Assembly (NCBI RefSeq): GCF_017652985.1
Contig: NZ_JAGGDJ010000006.1
Location: 124,001 to 188,000, forward strand
Length of the DNA: 64,000 nucleotides
Direction of reading: 5' to 3'
Origin: Paenibacillus artemisiicola
GTDB taxonomy: Bacteria; Bacillota; Bacilli; Paenibacillales; Paenibacillaceae
Of the stretch, positions 40,805 through 48,973 are shown in pieces. The notes beneath the pieces are model-generated. The model saw only the letters and a program-made list of their open reading frames with translations. It made no database searches and was not told the DNA's origin. Each line of letters begins with the position of its first letter. The first letter of the stretch is position 1. Position numbers and translations under genes: made by a program.

Positions 40805-41548
40805 ATGAGCTGGTATATGAACAAATCAATGGGCAGGATCGCGGGCGCGTGCGGCTTGGCGCTGGCGCTGTCCGGCTGCGCCCACGACGCGAACCGGTCG
40901 CCGAAGGAGCTGTTGTCGCTGTCCGTATCGGGCTTGTCGGGCGTCGACCGGTACGCGTTCAGCGGCGACACCGCGATCGGCGCGGCGAGCGGGACGGCGA
41001 GCCGCCCCGCCGCTTTTCGCGGCACGGTGCAGCATCATGACCAAGTATCCGTACAGACCGAAGGCGGGGCGGACGAGATGCCGGCCGGGGTCCATCCGCT
41101 TCGCCTCCTGAACGATGTCGAACGCATGGCGGCGCGCGCGGAGGTCGTGCCCGAAGCGTCGAACGGCCAGCGAACCGTGCTGCGCATTACGGCCGACCCG
41201 GCGAAAGCCGCGAAGGTCTGGACGAACCGGCTGCGAAGCGAATTCGCGTTGCTGAAGAATAAAGTCCCCGCGAATGGTTCGGCTGCTTCGGCGCGGGACG
41301 CCGGGACGCGCAGCCAAGAGAAGCCTTCCGCGCTCCGGGAGGCGTGGGACCGGGAGCTCGACCGTTCCGGGAAGGAATTCGAGGCGATGCTGTCGACGAT
41401 GTCGGTGCGATCGACCAGCACGCTGGTCATCGACCGCAAGAAGCTGCTGCCGCTGTCGCTCGAAGAGCGGACCGAGTTCCGCTACGAGGCGAACGGCAAG
41501 CCGGCGCGGGAAAGCCGGACGACGCGGATCGCGTTCAAGCGGTCGTAA
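40805..41548 (+). CDS. Predicted lipoprotein of unknown function
   Basis: A 247-residue secreted protein. A basic N-terminus and hydrophobic stretch end at LALSGC, with Cys25 as the lipidation site. The body is charged and has no recognised domain; the C-terminal half (TSTLVIDRKKLLPLSLEERTEFRYE) could be a beta-rich outer domain. AAGGATGG supports the ATG at 40805 over the one four codons earlier. The gene stands alone between the diguanylate cyclase and the aminopeptidase. Confidence 0.75.
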   Translation: MSWYMNKSMGRIAGACGLALALSGCAHDANRSPKELLSLSVSGLSGVDRYAFSGDTAIGAASGTASRPAAFRGTVQHHDQVSVQTEGGADEMPAGVHPLRLLNDVERMAARAEVVPEASNGQRTVLRITADPAKAAKVWTNRLRSEFALLKNKVPANGSAASARDAGTRSQEKPSALREAWDRELDRSGKEFEAMLSTMSVRSTSTLVIDRKKLLPLSLEERTEFRYEANGKPARESRTTRIAFKRS

Positions 41549-41641
41549 ATCGGAACGCGGGGCCGGGCCATGCTCGTGCATCGGCCAGCCAAACGTGATA
41601 GGATTAATTCCGTAACGATCGAACCATGGAGGTAATGAACG

Positions 41642-42757
41642 ATGCATGATCCAAGAATCCGAAAGCTGGCGCAGAACCTCGTCAGCCATTCCATCAACGT
41701 GCAGCCCGGAGAAAACGTTTTGATCGACATGATCGGCTCCGAGCGCGATCTGGCGAAATGCCTCGTCGAAGAAGTCGCGAAGCGCGGCGGCCGTCCGTTC
41801 GTGGAGACGAGCGACCGCTCGGTGCTTCGCGCGATGCTGATGAACGCGACCGAAGAGCAGATCAAGCTGTGGGCGTCCTTCGATTTGAAGCGGATGGAGG
41901 CGATGCAGGGTTACATCGCGATCCGTTCCGGCGAGAACGTCAACGCGCTCGCGGACGTGCCTGGCGATAAAATGCGGCTGTACGACAAGTACTACCGGCA
42001 TCCGATCCATTCGGAGCGGCGCGTGAAGCATACGAAGTGGGTCGTTCTGCGCTACCCCAACGACGCGATGGCCCAGCTGGCCAACACGAGCACGGAAGCG
42101 TTCGAGGATTTTTATTTCGACGTGTGCAACCTGGACTACGGCAAGATGGACAAGGCGATGGAGCCGCTCCGCGAGCTGATGGACCGGACGGACCGCGTGC
42201 GCATCACGGCGCCGGGGACGGACCTGTCGTTCTCGATCAAGGGCATCGGCTCGATCAAATGCGCGGGCGAGAAAAACATTCCGGACGGCGAGCTGTACTC
42301 CTGCCCGATTCGCGAGTCCGTGCAAGGCACGATCACGTACAACACCCCGTCGGTTTATTCCGGCATCACGTTTGAGAACATCGCGTTCACGTTTAAGGAT
42401 GGGAAGATCGTCGAGGCGACGAGCAACCAGACGGACAAGCTGAACGAAGTGCTCGATACGGACGAAGGCGCGCGCTACATCGGCGAATTCAGCCTGGGTT
42501 TCAACCCGTATATCCTGCATCCGATGAAGGATACGCTATTCGACGAGAAGATCGCCGGAAGTCTGCACTTTACGCCGGGTCAGGCCTACGAAGACGCGGA
42601 CAACGGCAACCGTTCGGCCGTTCACTGGGATCTCGTGCTCATCCAGCGGCCCGAATACGGGGGCGGCGACGTGTATTTCGACGACGTGCTGATCCGCAAG
42701 GACGGCCTGTTCGTACTGCCCGAACTGCTTGGCCTGAATCCCGAAAATTTAAAGTAA
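41642..42757 (+). CDS. M29 family aminopeptidase (AmpS/PepS type)
   Basis: A 371-residue cytoplasmic metallopeptidase releasing N-terminal residues from peptides. Family features are the nucleic-acid-like N-domain (VQPGENVLIDMIGS), the metal-binding NIPDGELYSCP (Glu near residue 214), the GEFSLGFNP segment, HFTPGQAYEDADNGNRSAVHWDL containing two histidine ligands, and GGGDVYFDDVLIRKDG with the final acids. AATGGAGG precedes the ATG. The enzyme is constitutive in most Bacilli. Confidence 0.94.
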   Translation: MHDPRIRKLAQNLVSHSINVQPGENVLIDMIGSERDLAKCLVEEVAKRGGRPFVETSDRSVLRAMLMNATEEQIKLWASFDLKRMEAMQGYIAIRSGENVNALADVPGDKMRLYDKYYRHPIHSERRVKHTKWVVLRYPNDAMAQLANTSTEAFEDFYFDVCNLDYGKMDKAMEPLRELMDRTDRVRITAPGTDLSFSIKGIGSIKCAGEKNIPDGELYSCPIRESVQGTITYNTPSVYSGITFENIAFTFKDGKIVEATSNQTDKLNEVLDTDEGARYIGEFSLGFNPYILHPMKDTLFDEKIAGSLHFTPGQAYEDADNGNRSAVHWDLVLIQRPEYGGGDVYFDDVLIRKDGLFVLPELLGLNPENLK

Positions 42758-42764
42758 AAGGCTC

Positions 42765-42793
42765 TTGTAGGAATGGGGAAATCGGGTTATGAT
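42765..42793 (+). promoter_or_regulatory. Promoter of the HPr-like gene
   Basis: TTGTAG (42765-42770) and TATGAT (42788-42793) with a 17-base spacer. Confidence 0.65.
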
Positions 42794-42835
42794 GAGTGAA
42801 GTTAGCGCAGTCAACTAAATAATGGAGGGATTCCT

Positions 42836-43075
42836 ATGTCCAATAACGCGGCAATCGTAGACATTTCCCAAACGGCCAATAAATTCCGGTCGTCGATCGT
42901 TCTTCAAGCCGAGAACAAATACATCGACGTTAAAAGCATCCTCGGTCTCTTCACGACATTGGTCGGCGGACACTCCTATGAACTGCATGTCCACGGTCCG
43001 GATGCGGAAGAAGCCAAAGCGGCGATGTCCGAAGTATTCGCGAAACATAACCTGAACGTTACGGTCATCGAATAG
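42836..43075 (+). CDS. HPr-fold protein lacking the active-site histidine segment
   Basis: A 79-residue member of the HPr/Crh family. The regulatory serine region is conserved as DVKSILGLFTTL (Ser34 here, equivalent to Ser46 of HPr), followed by the family C-terminus GPDAEEAKAAMSEVF. The N-terminus is about 11 residues shorter than HPr, and the GIHARPA phosphohistidine loop is gone, so it cannot pass phosphate. The start is firm: GGAGGG lies 7 bases upstream and an in-frame stop occurs before it. It may act like Crh, as a corepressor of CcpA when its serine is phosphorylated. Confidence 0.85.
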   Translation: MSNNAAIVDISQTANKFRSSIVLQAENKYIDVKSILGLFTTLVGGHSYELHVHGPDAEEAKAAMSEVFAKHNLNVTVIE

Positions 43076-43097
43076 CGTTTCGTTCTAAACGACAAGG

Positions 43098-43140
43098 TAA
43101 GCGCTTCACTGAGTAATCGGTGGAGCGCTTGTTTGTTTTA
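43098..43140 (+). terminator. Terminator of the HPr-like gene
   Basis: AAGCGCTTCAC pairs with GTGGAGCGCTT over 11 bp and is followed by GTTTGTTTT. Confidence 0.85.
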
Positions 43141-43143
43141 TCC

Positions 43144-43172
43144 TTGTACATTGCTCCGATATCGTCTAATAT
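43144..43172 (+). promoter_or_regulatory. ylaN promoter
   Basis: TTGTAC (43144-43149) and TAATAT (43167-43172) with a 17-base spacer. Confidence 0.65.
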
Positions 43173-43214
43173 AAAGGATAAAGACGATAAGCTTGATGGA
43201 CAAGGAGGGTTACG

Positions 43215-43496
43215 ATGTCTTCATCCGATGTTCTTATTCATTTGCATCAAAAAGCGCTGAACCTCCTTCACGAGGACGCCACCAAAATCGAGAAGCTGAT
43301 CGAAGTGCAAATGGAAAATTTGACGACGAGACAATGTCCGCTCTACGAAGAGGTGCTGGATACTCAAATATATGGCTTTTCCAGAGAGATCGATTTTGCC
43401 ATTCGCGCGGGGCTCGTAGCCGAAGGGGTCGGCAAGGAAATCATCAGCAAGCTGGAACGGAATTTGGCGCAGCTGTACGAGGCGTTGGAGAAGTAG
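43215..43496 (+). CDS. ylaN: YlaN (DUF1507) family protein
   Basis: A 93-residue all-helical protein conserved in Bacilli; in Bacillus subtilis it is needed for growth under low iron and interacts with Fur. The family is recognised by ALNLLHEDATKIEKLI and the highly conserved CPLYEEVLDTQIYGFSREI. AAGGAGGG precedes the ATG. In Bacillus ylaN is followed by ftsW; here ftsW is close by but inverted, with two genes between. Confidence 0.92.
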   Translation: MSSSDVLIHLHQKALNLLHEDATKIEKLIEVQMENLTTRQCPLYEEVLDTQIYGFSREIDFAIRAGLVAEGVGKEIISKLERNLAQLYEALEK

Positions 43497-43524
43497 CCGC
43501 GCTTTTCGCAGCTGCTTTTTTTGA
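43493..43524 (+). terminator. ylaN terminator
   Basis: AGTAGC...GCTGCT stem (one G-U pair) followed by seven Ts, overlapping the stop codon. Confidence 0.55.
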
Positions 43525-43553
43525 AGTGGGCCTAAAGACCGATGAGGCAACGC

Positions 43554-43586
43554 AAAAAGACGCTCCGTACGGGGAGCGTCTTTTTT
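43554..43586. terminator. Terminator between ylaN and the antiporter gene
   Basis: AAAAAGACGCTCC pairs with GGAGCGTCTTTTT over 13 bp; A and T runs on both sides make it bidirectional between convergent genes. Confidence 0.9.
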
Positions 43587-43604
43587 GCGTCCTTGCGCTT
43601 GGCC

Positions 43605-44666
43605 TCAGACGAGGTAGAACGAAATGCCGAGAATGATGTACACGAAGATCAGCAGCGAGCCCTCGTACCAGTTGGTCGTTCCGTCTTTGGAGATCGACTT
43701 GGCGATGAAGACGGAGACCGCGATGGCGGCGAGCTCGATCGGACTGAAGACGATGTCCATCGTCGGACCGAAGAAGGTGCTGACCAGGATGAGCACCGGC
43801 GCCACGAACAAGGCGATTTGCAGGCTGCTGCCGACCGCGATTTCGACGGCCGCGCCGATTTTGTTCTTCATGGCGAGCATGACGGCCGCGCTGTGCTCCG
43901 CCGCGTTGCCGACGATCGCGATCAGGAACGCCCCGATGAACACTTCGGAGAAGCCGAACTTGGCTGTGAACGTATGCAGCGTGCTGACGAGCCATTCGCT
44001 GACGAAGGCCGTCATGACGGTCGCCAGGACGAGGAACAGCACGGAGGTCGTCTTGGACCAGGCCGCTTCTTCGCCGTGATCCGGCGTGGTTTCCTCGACG
44101 TCCGCGAGCACGTCCTTGTGCGTGATCATCGAGAAGATCAGCCACAGGACGTAGGCGACGATCAGGATGCCGGCGATGGTCAAGCTGAGCAGCTCCGACT
44201 TGTGCGCGGAGAAGTGCTGCGTGGAGATGAAGATCGCCGGAATGCCGAGCGCGATGACCGCCAGAATCATCAGGGACGAGTTGTGGCTGGCCAGCTGGAC
44301 GTTGAACCGCTGTTCCTTGTATTTCAGGCCGCCGAGCAGCACGCTCGCCCCGAGGACCAGCAGCAGGTTGCCGATGATGGAGCCGGTGATGCTCGCCTTC
44401 ACCATGTCGAATAAGCCCGCGCGTACCAGGAAGATCGCGATGATCAGCTCGGCCGCGTTGCCGAACGTCGCGTTCAGGAATCCGCCGAGCCGCTGTCCGG
44501 CGTAGTGGGAGACGCTCTCGGTCGCTTTCCCCAGGAAGCCGGCCACGAACAGGATCGCGAGGGCGGAGATGATGAACTCGGCGACGGTCCCGAAGTGGGC
44601 GTAGTGCGCGACCCCGCTAAGGACGAACAGACAAGCGAGCAGCAGAAAAAACAGTTTTTGATTCAA
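43605..44666 (-). CDS. cax: Calcium/proton antiporter (CaCA family)
   Basis: Exports Ca2+ in exchange for H+. The 353-residue membrane protein has about eleven helices in two inverted halves, each with the signature acidic motif: GGFLNATFGNAAELIIA near residue 65 and IVGNAAEHSAAVMLA near residue 235. A cytoplasmic acidic loop (about 185-200, EETTPDHGEEAA) separates them. The start is a TTG (reading LNQKLFFLL) with GAGGTG nine bases upstream; a 23-codon extension has no ribosome site. A P-type Ca2+ pump is encoded at 58307. Confidence 0.9.
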   Translation of the reverse strand: MNQKLFFLLLACLFVLSGVAHYAHFGTVAEFIISALAILFVAGFLGKATESVSHYAGQRLGGFLNATFGNAAELIIAIFLVRAGLFDMVKASITGSIIGNLLLVLGASVLLGGLKYKEQRFNVQLASHNSSLMILAVIALGIPAIFISTQHFSAHKSELLSLTIAGILIVAYVLWLIFSMITHKDVLADVEETTPDHGEEAAWSKTTSVLFLVLATVMTAFVSEWLVSTLHTFTAKFGFSEVFIGAFLIAIVGNAAEHSAAVMLAMKNKIGAAVEIAVGSSLQIALFVAPVLILVSTFFGPTMDIVFSPIELAAIAVSVFIAKSISKDGTTNWYEGSLLIFVYIILGISFYLV

Positions 44667-44769
44667 TGGTTCAGGCACCTCGTTCTGCGGATATAGGAAA
44701 TCGAAATCTGTAAACACTATAGCGGAAAAAGTCATTTGTGTAAACTTGGAAACGGACCGGCCGGATACC

Positions 44770-44798
44770 TTGCTTCACAGGTGAGCTTCCATTACAAT
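44770..44798 (+). promoter_or_regulatory. Promoter of the Asp23-family gene
   Basis: TTGCTT (44770-44775) and TACAAT (44793-44798) with a 17-base spacer. Confidence 0.65.
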
Positions 44799-44837
44799 GA
44801 AAGCATGAAAGCATTAGGTGAACGAGGAGTGAGTGGC

Positions 44838-45227
44838 ATGGCAGAAGAACTTCAAACCGGCATCATTCGTATCTCCGACGACGTAGTCGCCACGATCGCA
44901 GGCTTGGCTGCGCTTGAAACTCCTGGCATTGCTGCAATGTCCGGGGGGATATCCGAAGGCCTTGCGAAACGTCTCAGCGGCAAGAACGCGCAAAAAGGGG
45001 TATCGGTCGAAGTCGGCCAGCTCGAAGCGGCGATCGATCTGCGGATTATCGTGAAATACGGCATTCCGATTCAGGAAGTATGCCGGCAGCTGCAGGAGAA
45101 CGTTCGCGAAGCGGTCGCGAACATGACGGGGCTGCACGTCGTGGAAGTGAACATCAAGGTCGAAGGCGTGGCCTTCAAGGAAGAGGAAATCCCGGTGGAA
45201 CCAGAGGCGCCGGCTCGTCTCAAATAA
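44838..45227 (+). CDS. Asp23/Gls24 family envelope stress protein
   Basis: A 129-residue cytoplasmic protein of the Asp23 (YloU/YqhY) family, recognised by IIRISDDVVATIAGLAALETPGIAAMSGG and the VEVGQLEAAIDLRIIVKYG strand-helix core. Members associate with the membrane and affect envelope stress or fatty-acid synthesis. GAGGAGTG lies before the ATG chosen; upstream in-frame codons precede the promoter. It ends at a bidirectional terminator facing ftsW. Confidence 0.9.
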   Translation: MAEELQTGIIRISDDVVATIAGLAALETPGIAAMSGGISEGLAKRLSGKNAQKGVSVEVGQLEAAIDLRIIVKYGIPIQEVCRQLQENVREAVANMTGLHVVEVNIKVEGVAFKEEEIPVEPEAPARLK

Positions 45228-45246
45228 CGAAACGAACGAAACGCAA

Positions 45247-45279
45247 AAAAAGGCATGTCCATCGCGGACATGCCTTTTT
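45247..45279. terminator. Bidirectional terminator between the Asp23 gene and ftsW
   Basis: A perfect 14-bp stem (AAAAAGGCATGTCC and complement) around ATCGC with U tracts both ways. Confidence 0.93.
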
Positions 45280-45284
45280 CGGAT

Positions 45285-46466
45285 TTATTTGCGCGCGGGC
45301 GGTTTCTCCTGCGCCGGCCGGTTATACTCGCGGGAGATGCTGAGCAGCACGCCCATGCCGAGCAGGCAGACGATGAGCGACGAACCGCCGTGGCTGATGA
45401 AGGGCAGCGTAACGCCGGTGAGCGGCATCGCGCCCGTGACGCCGCCGATGTTGATGATGGCCTGCACGGCGATCAGGCTGACGATCCCCACGCCGACGAT
45501 CGTGCCGTACGTGTCGGGACATCGAATCGCCACGAGCATGCCCCGCCAGATGAAGAACAAGTAGAAGAGCAGGAACAGGAGGCTGCCGATGAAGCCGAAT
45601 TCTTCCCCGATGACGGAGAAGATAAAGTCGCTGTACGGATACGGCATGTACCGGAGCTTCTGGACGCTGTGGCCGAAGCCCGCGCCGGTGATCCCGCCGT
45701 GTCCGAGCGCCTCGAGAGAGCGGGACAGGTGGTACGTCGTGTTCTGCATGTCCGAGGTCGGATCCATGAACGCCGTGAAGCGGTTGATCCGGTACGTCCA
45801 GCTGTCCGGGTCGTGCAGCATCGAGACGCTGACGAGCGCGGCCACGATGGAGGCGATGATCACGCCGGACAGGAAGAGCTGCTTGAGGTTCGCTCCGCCG
45901 GCCACGATGATGATGAGCGACGTGCCCGCGATGACGATGCAGGCGCCCAAATCGGGCTGCAGCATGATGAGTCCGCAAATGACGGCGATGATGATAAAGA
46001 CGGGAACGAGTCCTTTCTTGAAATCCCTGAATTTCTCGCCTTTCTTGGCGATCAACGAGCCCAGATAGAGCACGAGACCGAGCTTCGCGAACTCCGTCGG
46101 CTGAATGCCCAGGGAGCCGATGCCGAACCAGCTGCGCGCCCCGTTCAAGCTTTTGCCGACGAACGGGACGAGGATGAGCATGATCAATACGGGGAAAAAG
46201 TAGATGACGAACCCTTTCTTAAACGCCGTATAGGGGATGTTCATCGCGACGAACATGCTGAACGTGCCCAGCACCGCGAAGAGAAGCTGGCGCTTCGTGA
46301 AGTACAAGGCGTCGAAATTGTTGCTCTTGGAAATGACCGCCGTGTTGGAGCTGGCACTGAAGACCATGATCAGTCCGAAGCCGACAAGCAGGAGGGTGAG
46401 CACGAGAAGCAAGAAATCCGGCCTGCCGCGCAGGCCGTTCGTCTTTGGTTTCATCTGTGGACTCAT
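45285..46466 (-). CDS. ftsW: Cell-division peptidoglycan polymerase FtsW (SEDS family)
   Basis: SEDS glycosyltransferase that polymerises septal peptidoglycan with a class B PBP. The 393-residue protein has ten predicted helices, the conserved GARSWFGIGSLGIQPTEFAKLGL motif, the catalytic-aspartate segment LQPDLGACIVI and the family signature near the C-terminus, TGVTLPFISHGGSSL. The start codon has no strong ribosome site and lies 8 bases after the yugN stop, so translation is probably coupled to it. Confidence 0.93.
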   Translation of the reverse strand: MSPQMKPKTNGLRGRPDFLLLVLTLLLVGFGLIMVFSASSNTAVISKSNNFDALYFTKRQLLFAVLGTFSMFVAMNIPYTAFKKGFVIYFFPVLIMLILVPFVGKSLNGARSWFGIGSLGIQPTEFAKLGLVLYLGSLIAKKGEKFRDFKKGLVPVFIIIAVICGLIMLQPDLGACIVIAGTSLIIIVAGGANLKQLFLSGVIIASIVAALVSVSMLHDPDSWTYRINRFTAFMDPTSDMQNTTYHLSRSLEALGHGGITGAGFGHSVQKLRYMPYPYSDFIFSVIGEEFGFIGSLLFLLFYLFFIWRGMLVAIRCPDTYGTIVGVGIVSLIAVQAIINIGGVTGAMPLTGVTLPFISHGGSSLIVCLLGMGVLLSISREYNRPAQEKPPARK

Positions 46467-46474
46467 CGCGCGGG

Positions 46475-46819
46475 TTAGGCGAGCAGCTTCTTCAATTCTT
46501 GCAAGCGCTGCGAAGCCGCGTTCAGGATCGGCTGCGGGATCGGCGAATCATAGTCCAGCCCGTGCGGGAACGTAGCCCGTCCGATATAAACGGACTCCAC
46601 TTGCAGCACGGCGTGCGCGGATTCCAGCTTCCCCTCGATCGCGCGGGTGTTGAAGCGCAGGTAGTAATCTTCGCGGTTGGCGCGATCCTCCAGCTTCAGG
46701 TCGTACGTCGCGCGGTAATATTCCCATTGCCAGCGCACGAAGCCGAGCTTCTCCGCGGATTCGTCGAGATGCGCGAGTTCGCTGCTCATGCCGTTCAAGC
46801 CCGTATTCTCAATAATCAT
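46475..46819 (-). CDS. YugN-like family protein
   Basis: A 114-residue soluble protein of the YugN-like family, role unknown. Recognisable segments are MIIENTGLNGMSSELAHLD, RWQWEYYRATYD and YIGRATFPHGLDYDSPIP. AGAAGGAGGATCACC lies before the ATG. It is the upstream gene of ftsW, eight bases apart. Confidence 0.85.
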   Translation of the reverse strand: MIIENTGLNGMSSELAHLDESAEKLGFVRWQWEYYRATYDLKLEDRANREDYYLRFNTRAIEGKLESAHAVLQVESVYIGRATFPHGLDYDSPIPQPILNAASQRLQELKKLLA

Positions 46820-47037
46820 CGGTGATCCTCCTTCTAACTAAAAGCAGGTTTATTCTTCATTTATGATAGTCGTTTTCAGGGGGCAGTGCAAGCCTTCGCC
46901 GAACGGGCTCCCGCGGGCAAAAGTGACAGCTTTACGAAAAATCTCCGCTTTCGCGGACAAACAACTTCCGTCCCCTTCCGGGCTTCTGTTACAATAAAGA
47001 GATCGCAAACGATTGAATGAATAGGGGGTTTGTAAGC

Positions 47038-48252
47038 GTGAGCGTGATGGCAAGGGTGGATGCACAGCTGCAAACTGCTTATCCGAATATGGTGGATTCG
47101 CGCCGGTACCTGCACCGGCATCCAGAATTGTCGTTCCACGAGCGGGAAACGTCCCGCTGGATCGCGGAACGGCTCCGCGGCATCGGCTGCGAGGTCAGGG
47201 AAGGCGTAGGCGGCTACGGGCTCGTGGCGACCGTCCGCGGCGAACGGCCGGGACCGGCGATCGCCCTGCGGGCGGACATCGACGCGCTGCCGATTCAGGA
47301 CGAGAAAGGAACGGAATACGCGTCGCAGGTGCCGGGGGTCATGCACGCGTGCGGCCATGACGCGCATACCGCGACGATGCTCGCGATCGCCGCGTTCTAT
47401 CAGGCCAACCGGGACGGCTTCGCCGGCGAGCGGCGCTTCCTGTTCCAGCCGGCCGAAGAGGTGTCGCCGGGCGGCGCCGTCGGCATGATCGCGGACGGCG
47501 CGCTGGAAGGCGTCGACGCCGTCTACGGCGTGCATCTATGGACGCCGCTGCCTTACGGCGTCGTCGCGACCCGGTCCGGCCCGTTCATGGCCGCTCCGGA
47601 CGAGATCTATATCGACATCGCCGGTAAAGGCGGTCACGGGGCGCTGCCGCACGAGACGGTCGACGCCGTCGTCGTCGGCGCCGCGATGGTGCAGGCGATG
47701 CAGACGATCGTCAGCCGGAGCGTCAATCCGCTCGACCCGGCGGTCGTGACGGTCGGGTCGTTCCACGCGGGCTCGACGGCCAACGTCATCGCCGAGCGAT
47801 GCCGGCTGACCGGCACGGTGCGGTCGTTCTCGGAGGATGTCCGCGCCTTGGCGAAGGAGCGCCTGGAGGCGATCGTCGGCCAGACGGCCGCGATGTACGG
47901 GGCCAGCGCTACGCTGGAATACCGCGACGGGTATCCGACGGTCGTGAACGACGCCAAGGAGGCGGAACGGTTCTTCCAAGTCGCGGCCGAGACGTTCGGG
48001 GCGGAGGCCGTGCGCGAATCGACCCTGATCATGGCGGGGGAAGACTTTACGTACTACTTGCGCGAAGCGCCGGGCTGCTTCATGTTCGTCGGCGCGGGCA
48101 ATCCGGACTGCGGCGCGACGTTTCCGCATCATCACCCGCGGTTCGACATCGACGAGCGGGCCATGCTGCGGGCGGCCAAGCTGATGATCGCGATGGCGGA
48201 GGATTTCGCGGCGGAAGCGCTGGCCGGACGGATCGGCGGCGAATCGGCTTGA
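47038..48252 (+). CDS. M20 family amidohydrolase
   Basis: A 404-residue zinc hydrolase of the N-acyl-amino-acid/hippurate type (M20D). The metal ligands appear in MHACGHDAHTATML (about residues 100-113) and QPAEEVSPGG (about 135-144), with further sites in GKGGHGALPHETVDAV and the C-terminal HHHPRFDIDE. The GTG reading VSVMARVD is chosen as start because AGGGGG lies 9 bases before it; the ATG seven codons upstream overlaps that site. Substrate is not predictable. Confidence 0.9.
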   Translation: MSVMARVDAQLQTAYPNMVDSRRYLHRHPELSFHERETSRWIAERLRGIGCEVREGVGGYGLVATVRGERPGPAIALRADIDALPIQDEKGTEYASQVPGVMHACGHDAHTATMLAIAAFYQANRDGFAGERRFLFQPAEEVSPGGAVGMIADGALEGVDAVYGVHLWTPLPYGVVATRSGPFMAAPDEIYIDIAGKGGHGALPHETVDAVVVGAAMVQAMQTIVSRSVNPLDPAVVTVGSFHAGSTANVIAERCRLTGTVRSFSEDVRALAKERLEAIVGQTAAMYGASATLEYRDGYPTVVNDAKEAERFFQVAAETFGAEAVRESTLIMAGEDFTYYLREAPGCFMFVGAGNPDCGATFPHHHPRFDIDERAMLRAAKLMIAMAEDFAAEALAGRIGGESA

Positions 48253-48363
48253 TCCGGCAGCGGCGGCATGGCAACAGTTGACGTTGCGCGAGGCGCATGG
48301 CGGCAACCGGACGGGGCCAACCTAAGGGACGCAAGCGACGAACCCAAGGGGAGGCATGCGACG

Positions 48364-48807
48364 ATGTCACGCGTAGTCAAAGAATTGATGTCGACGGATT
48401 GCGTAACGGCCACGTTGAAGGATAACGTGTATGAATTGGCGGTATTGATGAGAGACCACGATATCGGCTTCGTGCCGATCGTGGAAGGCAAGAAGCTGAT
48501 CGGCATCGTGACGGACCGGGACTTGGTGATTCGCGGGTACGCGGCGAAGCATTCCGGCTCGACCGCCGTCTCGGACGTGATGACGGACGACGTGAAGACG
48601 ATCGACGCGGGCACTTCGGGCGACGAGGCGGCGAGAATCATGGCCAGCCATCAGATCCGGCGGTTGCCTGTCGTCGAGAACGGCAACCTGGTCGGCATCG
48701 TATCCATCGGCGACTTGGCGGTCCGCGAAATTTTCGTGGACGAAGCCGGGCAAGCGCTCAGCAGCATCTCCGAGCAAGGCACGGGCGAAACGCACGCGTA
48801 TCACTGA
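48364..48807 (+). CDS. CBS-domain pair protein
   Basis: A 147-residue protein made of two CBS motifs (Bateman module; LAVLMRDHDIGFVPIVEGKKLIG and ARIMASHQIRRLPVVENGNLVG), which bind adenine nucleotides and sense energy state. There is no ACT domain, so it is not AcuB. AGGGGAGG lies nine bases before the ATG. It stands between the M20 gene and a terminator. Confidence 0.9.
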   Translation: MSRVVKELMSTDCVTATLKDNVYELAVLMRDHDIGFVPIVEGKKLIGIVTDRDLVIRGYAAKHSGSTAVSDVMTDDVKTIDAGTSGDEAARIMASHQIRRLPVVENGNLVGIVSIGDLAVREIFVDEAGQALSSISEQGTGETHAYH

Positions 48808-48835
48808 GCGTTCGCGCGCGAATGGCAATTCATGG

Positions 48836-48867
48836 AAAACGCAATTCCTTCGGGGATTGCGTTTTTT
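48836..48867 (+). terminator. Terminator of the CBS gene
   Basis: AAAACGCAATTCC pairs with GGATTGCGTTTT (one bulged T) and is followed by six Ts. Confidence 0.85.
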
Positions 48868-48973
48868 CGCGTGCGCGTAGCTGCCATGGAAACGCCAAGG
48901 AGGGCGGCAAATGCATAAAATCGGCTCCATTCCTTCATACTGACTGATGACTATACATGCGGGAGCTGGAAAT

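Noticed and set aside
48364..48807. CBS protein as AcuB
   Set aside because: Has the CBS pair but no ACT domain, and is 34 kb from acuA-acuC.
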